In this document: positions 44,387 to 56,313 of the stretch, in pieces
How the letters are laid out: the number at the start of each line of letters is the position of its first letter
Numbering within the stretch: the first letter of the stretch is position 1
From: Acanthacorydalis orientalis
Lineage: Eukaryota > Arthropoda > Insecta > Megaloptera > Corydalidae
DNA length: 64,000 bases
Assembly (NCBI GenBank): GCA_034766995.1
Contig: CM068321.1
Location: 7,877,526-7,941,525 of the forward strand
Direction: 5' to 3'
Notes under the pieces: generated by a model
What the model saw: the letters and a program-made list of their open reading frames with translations, nothing else
What the model was told of the DNA's origin: nothing
Databases searched by the model: none
Made by a program: the position numbers and the translations under genes

Positions 44387-44943
44387 GAATTATAACTTCA
44401 TTTACAACTTTGTGTTTCATAGAAAAAAATTCTTTCGAATTTCCCTTTAAGTGATTTTGATTTTAATTTAAATTTCATGTTAACGTGAATAAGTCGGTAG
44501 TAAAATAAACTGTTTAAAACGTTCATATTTCCCTATTTAATAAAAAAACATTGTTTATTAGATCCAATCTTTATATTAAAAATAAATGTAATTGTTTAAA
44601 TCAATGCTACATAAATCTCAGTACAACTTTTTCTTTTATTAAAATAAAACAAATTGTTTTAATAAATTTTCATTTACTATTTTTCAAAATATTCCCTCTC
44701 ATATTTTATGTTTATATATTTTATCATGTGCGCAAATCACTTTAAGCACGTGTCCTATGGTTTTTAAAATATACAAATGTTATTTCACTAGATCAGAATT
44801 TAATCTACGAACGTATAACTTGTGATTTTCGTACCGTTTACAAATACAGACTTGATATAGATATTTGCTTTTTCGTATTTGTTTCATTTGATATTTCGAT
44901 TCTTGTTTGATGTTCTGTTGTCTATATATAGAAATTTATGGAA
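44382..44943. other. AT-rich sequence, nothing recognised
   Basis: No coding or element signal. Confidence 0.5.
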
Positions 44944-45662
44944 AGAGTCCCATACACTATCAGTTCGTCCATCAGTTCTGATTGATCAGTTAAATATAAA
45001 AAGTTTTAACTGATCAGACTGTGTGTACACACATCATTAGATCTAACCGATACGTTGTATTTACTAAACAAATTTGTATCTGCTCGTTCGGGTGTCATAA
45101 TATTCACATAAATACTTCTATATAGTGATTTTTCTATTATAAAGGTTGTCGCAAACGGTATAGAATTACTAAAATTATTTTATCATTATTCTGAATTATG
45201 GCATTTATGATAAAAAATTAATTTTAAAAAAATTGTGCCCCCCTCTAAGTTATAATACACTTGCTACGCCACTGAAAATATATTTGTTTAATTATGTTCT
45301 AATAAGAAATTGATTTAATAAAAAAATGATTATTTTTTGATCAAAATTTTCAAATTTATTTGTACATTAAGTGGTTAAAGTTTAATTTAATTTTTAATAT
45401 AATTTAAGTCTAATTTAATTTTTAGAGAATAAAAAATTAAGCTTATTACAAGAAGAGACAAACAGAAATTGAACGATTTAACTGAAACTGCAACACACAC
45501 ACACAAATTTTACTTCTGTTCAGTTGGTTGGATAGATAAATCGATGGAATTTCTTTCAGTTCTTCAGTCGGACTGATCAATTCAAAATCATTCTCAATTT
45601 ATCGAACCGATCACAACTGATCAGGCAAAACTAACGCTCATACTGATAGTGTATGGAGCCCT
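44944..45662. mobile_element. Unclassified TIR element with CTGATCAG subterminal repeats
   Basis: The ends are inverted: AGAGTCCCATACACTATCAG on the left against AGGGCTCCATACACTATCAG read inward on the right (17 of 20 identical, CCATACACTATCAG perfect). Both subterminal regions carry several copies of the palindromic word CTGATCAG or close variants (TTGATCAG, CTGATCAA), in the pattern of transposase-binding sites. There is no coding frame, so the element is non-autonomous (719 bp). I could not find a clear target duplication, and the superfamily is therefore open. Possible fits are hAT-like or PIF/Harbinger-like. A second element end may be nested inside near 45235-45275. Confidence 0.7.
45235..45275. 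repeat. Possible nested element end
   Basis: The reverse complement reads AGTGGCGTAGCAAGTGTATT followed by an A/T stretch and AGAGGGGGGCAC. The phrase CAGTGGCGTAGC begins many invertebrate DNA transposons. Here only one end is visible, inside the element at 44944-45662. Confidence 0.3.
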
Positions 45663-45818
45663 TAAGAAGTTATAAATGGTATAGTTTGTACAATGTTGAT
45701 ATATAATTATATGGACATCAAATACACAGTTTATTGTAGTAAAAAAATGTCAGCGTCTTTATATGACAATAAAATCATTGATAAGTTCGTTTATCTGATG
45801 TTCATCTATAATAAATTA

Positions 45819-46029
<211 letters not shown>

Positions 46030-46199
46030 TGTACAGAGTATTTACAACTAGAATCGATTGTTATTTCAGTTCCCTCAGTTTGCATTACTTGGAATTTGGC
46101 ATCTTCAATTTCGGTCATGCTTAGAAAACAATGTAAAAATGTCGGTCATAATAATATGCCAAGTAAATCCATTTTATTCTAATTATTAAAATCCGAAAA

Positions 46200-47432
46200 T
46201 GATGATAGTGGTAGACGGATCAAACTCTGTGGAAAATATATTGTCCGTTATAATTTACAACTTCTTCACATCTTAATTTTAAATTTTCAATACCCTGACG
46301 ATAAGTCTTTTAGGGCTTTACATTAAAGAAAGATTCGAGTTCCCTTCGAACATCACTGTCTGTATTAAACCGTTTTCCATTTATGTGATTTTGAAGACAT
46401 AGGAACAGATGATAATCTGATGGTGCTAGGTCAAGGGAATCAGTGATGAGTCATAAGTTCCCATTCAAATTGGCTCAGTTTTTGGAGAGTATTAGGTGCC
46501 GTGTCAAGTCGAGCATTTTCTTAGTGAAAATTTATGCCTTTTCTGTTGGATAATGCTGGCAGTTTCCCATCAATGGATTGTTTTAGCCGTTCGTACCAGT
46601 TTTTCAAATTGAAACTCCTTTGTGATGGTTCGGTTATCTGGTAATACCTAGTAATGGATAATTCCTTCCATATCTCATAAAACAGACAAATGAACTTTTT
46701 CTAGACGAAGCCGTTATTTCGCAATTGAAGATGGCATTTCTTTGCGGCAACCCATTACATTTGAGGTTTTATATTGTTATAAACAATCCAATTTTCTTCA
46801 CTAGTAACAATTCTATTTAGAATCGGATTATTTAGCAAACGGCATAAATGATAAATACAAATATCCACACGATGTTTAACATTAATGTTTGATAACTTGT
46901 GCAAAACCCATTGACTCAGCTTAGAAACCTCACAAATCATATTCAAGAGTGGATGAATAGTTGAATGCGTTGATTTGAGTTTCTTGGTTAGTTCTTTTAT
47001 CGTCGAACTAGGATTTTCTTCCACTAGTGTTTGCAGGATCTCATCATGGAACTCTTGAGGACGTCCTAACCTTTCCTCATCTTCATGGCTGTAGTTCCTG
47101 GACCGAAATCGTTGAAACCATCTTTGTCATTGACTAAGACTAATAATATCTGAACTATAAATGTTACAAAATTTTTTCACTGCATTTGTGGTATTGCTTC
47201 CCTGACGAAACTCCCAAAGCAAAAAAATTCTAATATGCTCTTTTTATGATAACTAATATTTTTTCTTTGAATATTGCGTGATCACTGTTAATCTTCCACG
47301 TTAAGATTGAGAAAGTATTACATACAATTGAGCAGCAAATGCATCTGATACGTAATTGCAACAATTATAAAGTATTGCATCATCCATAATCACCTATATG
47401 GAAATACCGTATTACTAATGGGACAACCAAAT
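46200..47432 (-). pseudogene. Mariner transposase, copy B, nearly full length
   Basis: The 5' end (minus) carries TATTTGGTTGTCCCATTAGT. Then come the helix-turn-helix region (SSTIKELTKKLKSTHSTIHP, EVSKLSQWVLHKLSN) and IVTSEENWIVYNN, where the first catalytic Asp of TGDEKW is Glu. The second Asp motif is spoiled (FH, stop, ENARLDT). The third is intact in SLDLAPSDYHLFLCLQNHIN (Asp codon at 46415-46417), followed by GKRFNTDSDVRRELESFF. A stop then precedes YRQGIENLKLRCEEVVNYNG. Copy A at 18900 is the same family and still has the first Asp. The 3' terminal repeat near 46190 is not clear. Confidence 0.88.
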
Positions 47433-47745
47433 ACAAATAATTCGTTTGTCCTTCTACTGATCTTTATCCTTATCAATCACTGAAATGTCTATTTTTCACT
47501 ATCCAGCTTCGACACGTATTCCCCACCTCAAAGTACATTTTAAATAACTTTTGTTATCTAAAATCTGCCTGAAGATTATACACGTGTGAAAACCAGTAAT
47601 AGAAAATAAAAAAATTACTGATTGTAAAGTTCGAAGACCACCAGGACAACACATCAATAGAACCATTGATATAAAAATATACAATTATAATTTTAACTTT
47701 ATCATTGTTTGAAACACTTGTTCAGCCCTGATTTAATATACACCG

Positions 47746-47750
<5 letters not shown>
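47433..47750. other. AT-rich sequence, nothing recognised
   Basis: Contains AATGTCTATTTTTCACTATC (about 47484), which also occurs near 10961. No coding signal. Confidence 0.45.
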
Positions 47751-47819
<69 letters not shown>

Positions 47820-47824
47820 GTATC
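47751..47824. repeat. (AT)n microsatellite with GTAT tail
   Basis: About 58 bp AT followed by GTATGTATGTATGTATC. Confidence 0.95.
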
Positions 47825-48118
47825 GATATACAAAGAGTATAAAAAATGGTACATAAGGCGTACCTTAAAATAATTAATTAATTACTCGGTTCCTGTTTTG
47901 CACGCGTGTCAAAATTTTTTTCCGCCGTTGTTACGGGTTATTAATCATTACGGAGTTAATTCTCCTGGAAAAAAATATATATAATGTAAACATACTGAAT
48001 GGCATGCGTTTCCAATCTTGCATGCAATCGATTTTCTGTTCCGTTAAGCATTTTTTTCGTATATCTTCGTTAAATTGGAAAACGTTTTGAATACATTATC
48101 AACGATGCTTAAATCCTA
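47825..48118. other. Unclassified sequence
   Basis: GC rises slightly near 47890-47970 (GCACGCGTGTC, CCGCCGTTGTTACGGG), with no frame or known motif. Confidence 0.4.

Positions 48119-48184
<66 letters not shown>
48119..48184. repeat. (AT)n microsatellite
   Basis: About 66 bp of AT repeats. Confidence 0.95.
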
Positions 48185-48187
<3 letters not shown>

Positions 48188-48253
48188 ATTATTGATCAAA
48201 GTGTCATAACAATAATCTGTGCACTGGTCATGTAGATGAATGAACTTGTTATT

Positions 48254-48258
<5 letters not shown>

Positions 48259-48296
<38 letters not shown>

Positions 48297-48325
48297 TATA
48301 GATATAGATGTGTGTGTATGTGTGT
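48259..48325. repeat. (TA)n-(GATA)n-(GT)n microsatellite
   Basis: AT run, then AGATAT units, then GTGTGTATGTGTGT. Confidence 0.92.
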
Positions 48326-48691
48326 CTGCAAAATGATTTATATACCCGCCGTATATACAAATATATCATTCGATGTTTAATGAAAAAGAAACGTTCAGCA
48401 GTAGTATGAAATCAATTTCATTGTTGTCGAAATATTTAATTTCAATACATATTGTTAAAGGACGAATGCTGTTTATACGTAGATAAACCACTTTCGATAA
48501 TATAAATATCTGCAGAGGTATTCAAATTTAAAAATATTGCACCCTGCGAATGATTTTTACATTCGATTCGAATATAAGATGGCATTTTTTGAAAGAAATT
48601 TTAATTTAATAAATGGATATGATATAAATATTCCAGTGGATTAAATATTTTCGTTTCCTTCTGTGTTTTTTCCGTCAATTAAATTTTGATA
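48326..48691. other. AT-rich sequence, nothing recognised
   Basis: No coding or element signal. Confidence 0.5.
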
Positions 48692-48890
48692 TTAGGTTGG
48701 TAGAAAAATAATTGCGGCTTATGACTTGCAAATTCGTATACTGTTTAATATTTTTTGATTTTCCCAGCTGTTTTAAGTGATCCAGAACTGTTGAATGACT
48801 ATCGCCTAACTTTTTGTGCAGGCTCTCGAGTTGTGTGTGGGAGATCCGTAATTGTGTGGTGAACTGAGTGCGGAGACTCCTAATTTTATT
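48692..48890 (-). mobile_element. Mariner deletion derivative, copy 4, truncated
   Basis: Begins with the family's terminal repeat TTAGGTTGGTAGAAAAATAA followed by TTGCGGCTT, with TA at 48690-48691. Minus-strand reading gives SHTQLESLHKKLGDSHSTVL, DHLKQLGKSKN and the shared junction to the terminal repeat. The other end, with the rest of the helix-turn-helix and the second terminal repeat, is missing. It is a fragment of the same MITE family as 14480, 21844 and 32982. Confidence 0.8.

Positions 48891-50021
<1,131 letters not shown>

Positions 50022-50091
<70 letters not shown>
50022..50091. repeat. (AT)n microsatellite
   Basis: About 70 bp of AT repeats. Confidence 0.95.
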
Positions 50092-50093
<2 letters not shown>

Positions 50094-50441
50094 TTCTTCC
50101 TTGATGGTGCTTCAACTCAAATTGAGCCTTGGTCTCCTCAACTTTCTGCCTCCAGACATACGTCTACCTGGAAATACATTCTGTGTTCGAGGCTTATTTT
50201 GAAGTTTCGTATCGTTCGTTGTTTTAGGAGGTGGTGTCGTTAGCCCCACGCTCAACCCCCTTTTCGGAGGACCATTCTCCTTTTGTTGATACCCCTGATC
50301 TCTCACTCTATCGGAGTTACCCGATCTTCAGTCAAGTTACCAGGGTTAACCACTTGGAGGTGAATCAAAACTGGGTAAGAAAGACTATGCGACACTAGTT
50401 GAAGTCAGTGTCGTGTGGTACGTATGTACTACCCCATTTTA

Positions 50442-50445
<4 letters not shown>
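50092..50445. mobile_element. GC-richer unclassified retroelement-like block
   Basis: Words such as AACTCAAATTGAGCCTTGG, GTTAGCCCCACGCTCAACCC and CGGAGGACCATTCTCC are much richer in GC than the neighbourhood and are typical in style of insect LINE untranslated regions. The block begins and ends at (AT)n tracts. There is no reliable frame and I cannot assign a family. The LINE scrap at 49943 lies just before it, so the two may once have been one insertion. Confidence 0.35.

Positions 50446-50490
<45 letters not shown>
50446..50490. repeat. (AT)n-(GT)n microsatellite
   Basis: AT run followed by about nine GT units. Confidence 0.95.
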
Positions 50491-50836
50491 TATTTGTACG
50501 TTTTATGAAATTTTCTGAATTTTATCCTCATTTTAATTCTTGAATGGAACAATGACTTATCTGTATTTACATTTCTTGAACTCAGCATTTGTGTCAGGTT
50601 ATACATTCGTACATACATACACGTTTATACGAGAAACGGTTGTTTTATGACTGGAAATAATCGTAAACACAGTAAATTATACTGGTAAGAAAATAAAGTT
50701 TCTCAGCGACATAAAATTTGTTAGTTGAGTGATAAGAGAAAAATTTCCATATGTAGTAAACTATTCACACAGTCACATTGTACATACAACAATAACAACT
50801 ACACTGAATTTATACATGTTGGCACGTGACTCCATT

Positions 50837-50879
<43 letters not shown>

Positions 50880-52110
50880 ACCATACATAAAGTATGTGAA
50901 ATGTAATATAATTTAGTAATAGTTGAATTTTTAATTACCCTCTTTTTTGTCCATGATAATATGTGTGTATACCTACTTATACAAATATATATGTATATAT
51001 ATATATATATACATATAAATATATATGCGTGTGTGTATGTGTGTGTGTGTATGCGTGTTTGTAAATTAATACGTCGCTCACGGTTGTAGGTGTCCGAAAT
51101 TAAATTTGAAACGTCGCTGTTTGTTAATAAAAGTGTTATGAAAATGTTGTAATTATGTTCGTATAGTATCCGTGTGTGTGTGTGTGTGTGTATTTTGTAC
51201 TTGGAAAAATATGTGAAGCGTACGTCTATTAAATTATAACATTTTACAAATTATAATTAAAAAATATTGTTCTGATTTGCATAAAGCAATTTTATTAACC
51301 CGACGTGTATCGTGTATTAATTAAAAATGTCTGAAATATTTTTATGTATTTATATATTTGTAAATTGTTTATTAATAGAATGGTTCATTTTATAATAAGT
51401 AACGTGCATGTGTGTATGTACACAGTTATTTTTGTAGGTATTCATACAACAAGCACTAATTATATAAGCTTTAAAAAGTGATACAGTTTATTCAGAGATT
51501 TTAATGACAATTGACAACATTTATTCATTAAATATGTGAGTATATAGTCACTTCATATCTAAAGAATATGCAAGTTAAATAAAATATGAGGATGATTGTT
51601 CAAAGCAAACACTTTTACTTATGTTTACAAGGTTTATATCATAAATATATATGTATTGACGTGTACATTAATAATGTATTGCAAAGAATTTATACTTATT
51701 TGCATAGAAATCGTTATTCTCTTACGATTATTTGAATTAACATTATAATTATGTAAAACATTTCATTAAAATATTAAGCAGTGTTGGAAATTTGTAAATA
51801 ATTATCATTGAAAATACAACAGTTTCAAAAACTATAAGAAAGAAGAAAAATATGGGGAACTTTCTTCATTAATAGATTAATGTAAGTGCACAGTTTATTT
51901 TGTTATCAACCAAATTAATTGAAAATCAAATATCGCATCAAATCAAAGACCGTTAAAATATTACTAAACAGTAAATGAAAACTGGATGCAAACATTTCGG
52001 ATATGTTATAGAATATTTATTTTTAATTTGAGTGTTGTAAAGTTTAAAATCGACGTGTAATTATCCTGTCTTATTTAGCAATCACTTTATATTAAAAATA
52101 AGTCCCGTGC
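50491..52110. other. AT-rich stretch with several short microsatellites
   Basis: Microsatellites at about 50838-50876 (CA then TA), 50986-51055 (AT then GT) and 51172-51191 (GT). No coding frame or transposon landmark seen. Confidence 0.5.
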
Positions 52111-52262
52111 ACGCTTTTTGGAAATTTAATCCGTATTCTAATTGATTGATGCAGATTTTGTTGTCTCTATTCTTATCGATGGTAGACAATTATATATATA
52201 TATATATATATATAGCTTATTATGTAGCTCTGATTCTCTTATTATATAGATTATTGTATAGC
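52111..52262. repeat. Duplicated segment, copy 1 left part
   Basis: CTTTTTGGAAATTTAATCCG through an (AT)n at 52191-52214 to AGCTTATTATGTAGCTCTGA. It matches 53084-53220 closely. The right part of copy 1 lies at about 53028-53068, after an insertion. Confidence 0.8.
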
Positions 52263-52410
52263 TCTTATTATATAGCTTTCTTATGCTCTATGAAGAAAAA
52301 GTATATACGATTTTAGTGTAAAACTGATAAGAAATTTATTCAAAATATTGTATTCACTGAAGATTTAGAGTAAAAAATTGTAACACGTTTAAACATTGTA
52401 TCTTGTTGTT

Positions 52411-52520
52411 TATTTTTATAAATTTTTTCAGTAAAGGTTTTACCCAAAACATTTGTGCATATAATTTGTTAATTTCTATTATTTGTTAGGGGAGACCGAG
52501 CGGGGAGAAGAACCCCATGG
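52411..52520. repeat. GC-rich dispersed repeat, copy 2
   Basis: Shares with 14077-14178 the phrases TATTTGTTAGGGGAGA and CGAGCG plus the AT-rich part before them. It lies in the sequence that splits copy 1 of the local duplication. Confidence 0.55.
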
Positions 52521-52944
52521 TTATTTGAATATTGAGAATCGAAATATTATGAATAATATTAAATGGAAATAAATACAATAATAATGTATTACATTTCAGC
52601 AGCTAGATTGAAGCTAACTAAAAATACAAATAATTTATTTAAACAAATATTACTATTATATTATTTCATTGTTACCACGTAAATTAATTTAAAACAAAAA
52701 AACATATTGATTATAAAAAATTTTGAAAGTAAAGAAAATTAAATTTAACAACGTGTGATAATAGTAAAAAATAAAGATAGCACATATAGTAAAAGTGCAA
52801 ATTTAAATTGTCAGTGCTTAATCAATAATTAAGCTATAATGTTAAGAAATTAAAATAATATTAATTATTTAATAAAAAGTATCTTTACGTTATATGATCT
52901 TAATTTGTTGTCTCTCTCATTTTCTCTTTCATTTCTCTCTCTCT
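52521..52944. other. AT-rich sequence, nothing recognised
   Basis: Ends in a CT-rich run (52905-52948). No coding signal. Confidence 0.5.
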
Positions 52945-52973
52945 TTCTATATATATATATATATAATAAAATG

Positions 52974-53015
<42 letters not shown>

Positions 53016-53030
53016 TATATACATATAGTT
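52945..53030. repeat. (AT)n microsatellites
   Basis: AT runs broken by AATAAAATGTATAAAT and ATAC words. Confidence 0.92.
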
Positions 53031-53152
53031 ATAATCAAAAAAAAACAATACTTAAGTATTTATATATGTTATTATATACTTTTTGGAAATTTAATCCATA
53101 TTGTAATTGGTTGATGCAGATTGTGTGGTCTCTGTTCTTATTGGTTGTAAAC

Positions 53153-53183
<31 letters not shown>

Positions 53184-53239
53184 GCTTATTATATAGCTCT
53201 GATTATCGTATTATATAGCTTATTATATAGCATTTATTG

Positions 53240-53311
<72 letters not shown>

Positions 53312-53366
53312 CTCACTCGTATAGTGATAATCAAAGAAAAATAATACTTAAGTATTTATATATGTT
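53028..53366. repeat. Duplicated segment, copy 1 right end and copy 2
   Basis: ATAATCAAAAAAAAACAATA then CTTAAGTATTTATATATG (53031-53067) closes copy 1. Copy 2 starts at once with CTTTTTGGAAATTTAATCCA (53084) and closes with ATAATCAAAGAAAAATAATA then CTTAAGTATTTATATATG (to 53366). Copy 2 contains (AT)n tracts at 53156-53182 and 53238-53308. The order shows a tandem duplication of about 0.3 kb with extra sequence in copy 1. Confidence 0.8.
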
Positions 53367-53394
53367 TTATAATTTTCATCCGTTCTTCCAAATA

Positions 53395-53992
53395 GTTGCA
53401 TTAATTTTTTGAAAAGATAACACGTAACCTGAAGGGTATAATTGTCGCTGATGATCTTATCTTGGATTCTCTATAGTCCATATTCTTCAGTTTTGTCCTT
53501 TCACGAAGCCATTTAAGTGGAAAGGAGCTTCATTACTCAATCAAATTATGAATACATTTATTAATTTCTTCTGCTTGCTGGCAAAAACGAATTGTATTAT
53601 CAAGATGATGCTGATAATCTATTAGCTTTAGCTCTTGTACAAGCTGCACTTTATGTTGAAACATTTTTTAAACGGTCAAAATCCGTTGCAATGGCCTCCG
53701 AGATGTTCCAAGTTGGGTTGAACGTCTTCTGGTTGACATTTCAGGACTTTTCTCAGTATTCTCTTGTATGCGTTGAATATTTTCCTTAGAGCCAAATGTG
53801 ATTTTCCGGAACTTGGACGATTACTAACTGCACCTTGTTGTCAGAAACGTCCATTCAAATAATTAATCATTGACTCCGATGGTCCTGTTCGAACATTAAA
53901 ATAATATATACTCGCAGCGTCAAAATAATTGAAGCCCGATTTTCAAAATAAAATTCAGTTATTTTGGTACTTTGTTTCGTCGTGTACCTCTC
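53395..53992 (-). pseudogene. DUF4817-type Tc1/mariner relative, N-terminal half
   Basis: Minus-strand reading starts MERYTTKQSTKITEFYFENR, the characteristic beginning of the insect transposase group with an N-terminal DUF4817-like helix-turn-helix (family form MEKYTTRQRVEIIKIYY). The frame then breaks. Near the other end, EAPFHLNGFVKGQN, stop, RIWTIENPR matches DEAHFHLNGYVNKQNCRIW.. around the first catalytic Asp, which here is not preserved. The rest of the catalytic domain is missing. It is from the same superfamily group as 41022-42323 but not obviously the same family. Confidence 0.82.
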
Positions 53993-54719
53993 CATGATAA
54001 ATTCTCCACGTTTTATTTATAAAGTTCTGAAAAGAAAAGAAAAAAATTTAATCAAAAAAATTATTAACTTTTCAAAGCTCTTCGTTCTTTTTGCGCCACT
54101 CGGTAGAATAGATATTCTAATATACGTTACAAACAGCAATTCTGTACACAGTACAACACCATAGAAATATTATTATTCTAAGGTCGTTTCTAGTAAAAGA
54201 ATAATCAGTTAATTATTAAAAAAATAAATATTGTCAGTAACTCCTATCTTCTAGTCTATCTATTTATATAATAAAAACCCACATTTCTCGTCACTTTGTC
54301 CTCAGAACAAAGTGATTATGCTGACGAGAAATTTTTGTCAGCTCATAGGTTTCATGTTTATTTCGTTAAGTTTCTTTCTTAGATATTTTCTATGTTTAAA
54401 TATATTAGGTTGTAAGAAACAAAAAACATTTTTTTCTTTCTATATTTCTTTCTATTTTCCCTTTAATTTAATTTTGACAGCCTTTATACTAGTTATTAAT
54501 ATAAGTATCAAAAATATCCTTGAAAAATTATAATTATAAAAACAAATAGAAAAAACAGAAGATAACTATAGTATACTAATATAAATATTACAGTAAGACT
54601 TATTTAAATAACATAAAACATTTAAAAATATTGTATAATACTACAGATGTATACGGAGGACTCCTGAAAAATTATATATATATATATATATGCTATTACA
54701 GTTGATGTCGTAACTAAAT
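53993..54719. other. AT-rich sequence, nothing recognised
   Basis: A 73-codon ORF (54312-54533) is Phe/Ile-rich and looks like chance. Short (AT)n at about 54673-54691. Confidence 0.45.
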
Positions 54720-54930
54720 ACGAAATATTTCAGACGTCCGAACGACCGAAACGAGTCGGAAAATGAATGAGAGGAGAGAAGAGAGTTTGGGGGCGGCCTA
54801 AGACAAATCCACGATTAATATTCATTTTTCGAAATGAATAATTAACGCGAGCCGCTTAAACGTAATTGTCGCACTTAAAATTGTAACGATGTAATTAAGA
54901 CGAAGGCGTAATTAAAAAGATTTAGTTTTT
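54720..54930. promoter_or_regulatory. Candidate conserved non-coding element with TAATTA-type sites
   Basis: A compositionally distinct block begins with CpG words (CGTCCGAACGACCGAAACG) and a purine-rich run. It then holds a cluster of homeodomain-type cores: CGATTAATATTC, AATAATTAACGCG, CGTAATTGTCGC, GATGTAATTAAGACG and GCGTAATTAAAAAG, five within about 110 bp. No frame is open. Clusters of TAAT cores in a CpG-retaining block are common in insect enhancers. This is inference from sequence style. Confidence 0.28.
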
Positions 54931-55013
54931 TCTCTTGTGTGTTTCGTTCTTTATTTTTTTGTTGTCTGTAAACGATTATATCAAAGATTTTTTTGTCGTT
55001 AGAAGTCTTAACC

Positions 55014-55014
<1 letters not shown>

Positions 55015-55056
<42 letters not shown>
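55015..55056. repeat. (TA)n microsatellite
   Basis: About 42 bp TA ending exactly at the mariner terminus. Confidence 0.95.
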
Positions 55057-55060
<4 letters not shown>

Positions 55061-56313
55061 GAGATTGCATTGAAAGCCGTTGTTTTTTTTTTGTTTTTTG
55101 AGCATTTATTTCAATAAAAAAATGTATGTATACATTAATCAAAGTATTTATCCTCTAAAGCTATGACTTTTTCTCACTTTTCTGGCAGAAGTTGAATTTC
55201 ACCACGAAAGAATGCTCTGTATTTTGAGCCAATCTATTCAGCAACCCAATTTTCGAGTTCTCCGTAGTTATGAAAATGTGTATCTTCCAAAGCGTGTTGT
55301 ATCGATCGGAACAGAATGGGAATCGCTTGGGGCCAAGTCCGGAGAATACTTTGGGTGCAGGAGAACCTCCCATTCGAGCTCCATTAGTGTTTGTTTCACG
55401 GCTATAGCAAAATGGGGCCGAGCGTTGTCATGAAGAAGAATCACTTTTCAGAGATTTGATGCAATCGATGGTTGTTTTTGCATCGAATTATCATTCAAAC
55501 GCTCCAATTGTTGTCGATAACGTTCGATGGTGGTTGTTCTCTTCGGTTTCGACAGCTCATAATATACGACACTCCACCGACTCCATACGACCATATTCCA
55601 CCAAATAGAGAACATTGCTTTGTGACCGTGGATATTTCGCTTTGGTGTCGACGTTGATGGTTGACCAGGATCAACCCATGATTTCTTGCTTTTCGAGTTC
55701 TTGAAATAGATCCATTTTTCATTGGCGCTTACGATACGCAACAAGAAACTCTTCTTTTTATGCCTTACAAGAAAGAAATCGAGATATTTAAACAATTAGC
55801 AATGGCATTTTCTGACAATTCATGTGGCAGCCATCTCCCTCCTTTCTGCATCTTTTCCGTTACTTGTAAACGTCGTGAAATGATTGATTTATCGATTTCG
55901 AGCTATAAAGCCAATTCTGTGAGCATTTGAGCAGGGTTTTCTTCCTGCAGTTGTTCAACTTCGATCTTTTTCGATTGACCTGGCCGTTGTTTGTCGTGAA
56001 CGTCACGATCACCACTTTTGAATCGTCGAAATCAATCTCTAAATACTGTTTTCGATGGAATCGATGAGCTTCAGCTGTAGTTTTTTTCAAATGAAAGTAA
56101 TGTTGAAATGCACATCTGAAAACAACTTATCGAATTCCATTTTAATTGCGTTATAGAAAAGCACCCATATAAAAACAAAGGATGACTTCTGATGACTGAA
56201 TTTTATTGGAAACTGTTTACACTTTAAAATGGCATAAGAGACATGTCACTGCCCACAGCATACGCACCTAGATCCATTTACACGTGAACAGCGGTTTTAA
56301 ATGCAACCTCCAA
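55057..56313 (-). mobile_element. Nearly complete mariner with both ends
   Basis: A 1257-bp element. Its ends are inverted repeats: TTAGGAGATTGCATTGAAAG on the left and TTGGAGGTTGCATTTAAAAC read inward on the right, both continuing CCGYTGTT. This is the normal length of a mariner. Its transposase (minus) is described separately. It begins at the end of an (AT)n tract, consistent with TA insertion. Confidence 0.88.
55125..56140 (-). pseudogene. Mariner transposase, full length with frameshifts
   Basis: ATG at 56138-56140 gives MEFDKLFSDVHFNITFI and a stop. The frame then shifts to HLKKTTAEAHRF, DRDVHDKQRPGQSKK and the second helix-turn-helix SIISRRLQVTEKMQKGGRW. The catalytic domain is well preserved over long stretches: SANEKWIYFKNSKSKKSWVD (family GDEKW, so the first Asp is Asn), VDPGQPSTSTPKRN, VSYIMS../VVYYELSKPKRT, RYRQQLERLNDNSMQK, then VILLHDNARPHFA with the second Asp intact and YSPDLAPSDSHSV with the third. 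The C-terminus reads FFRGEIQLLPEK, stop, EKVIALEDKYFD, stop. Several frameshifts plus the Asp-to-Asn change make it inactive. Among the mariners here it is the most complete. Confidence 0.88.

Noticed and set aside
54312..54533. 73-codon hydrophobic frame resembling a small membrane protein
   Set aside because: Phe/Ile/Leu-rich content is what AT-rich DNA yields by chance, and no promoter or splice features are present.
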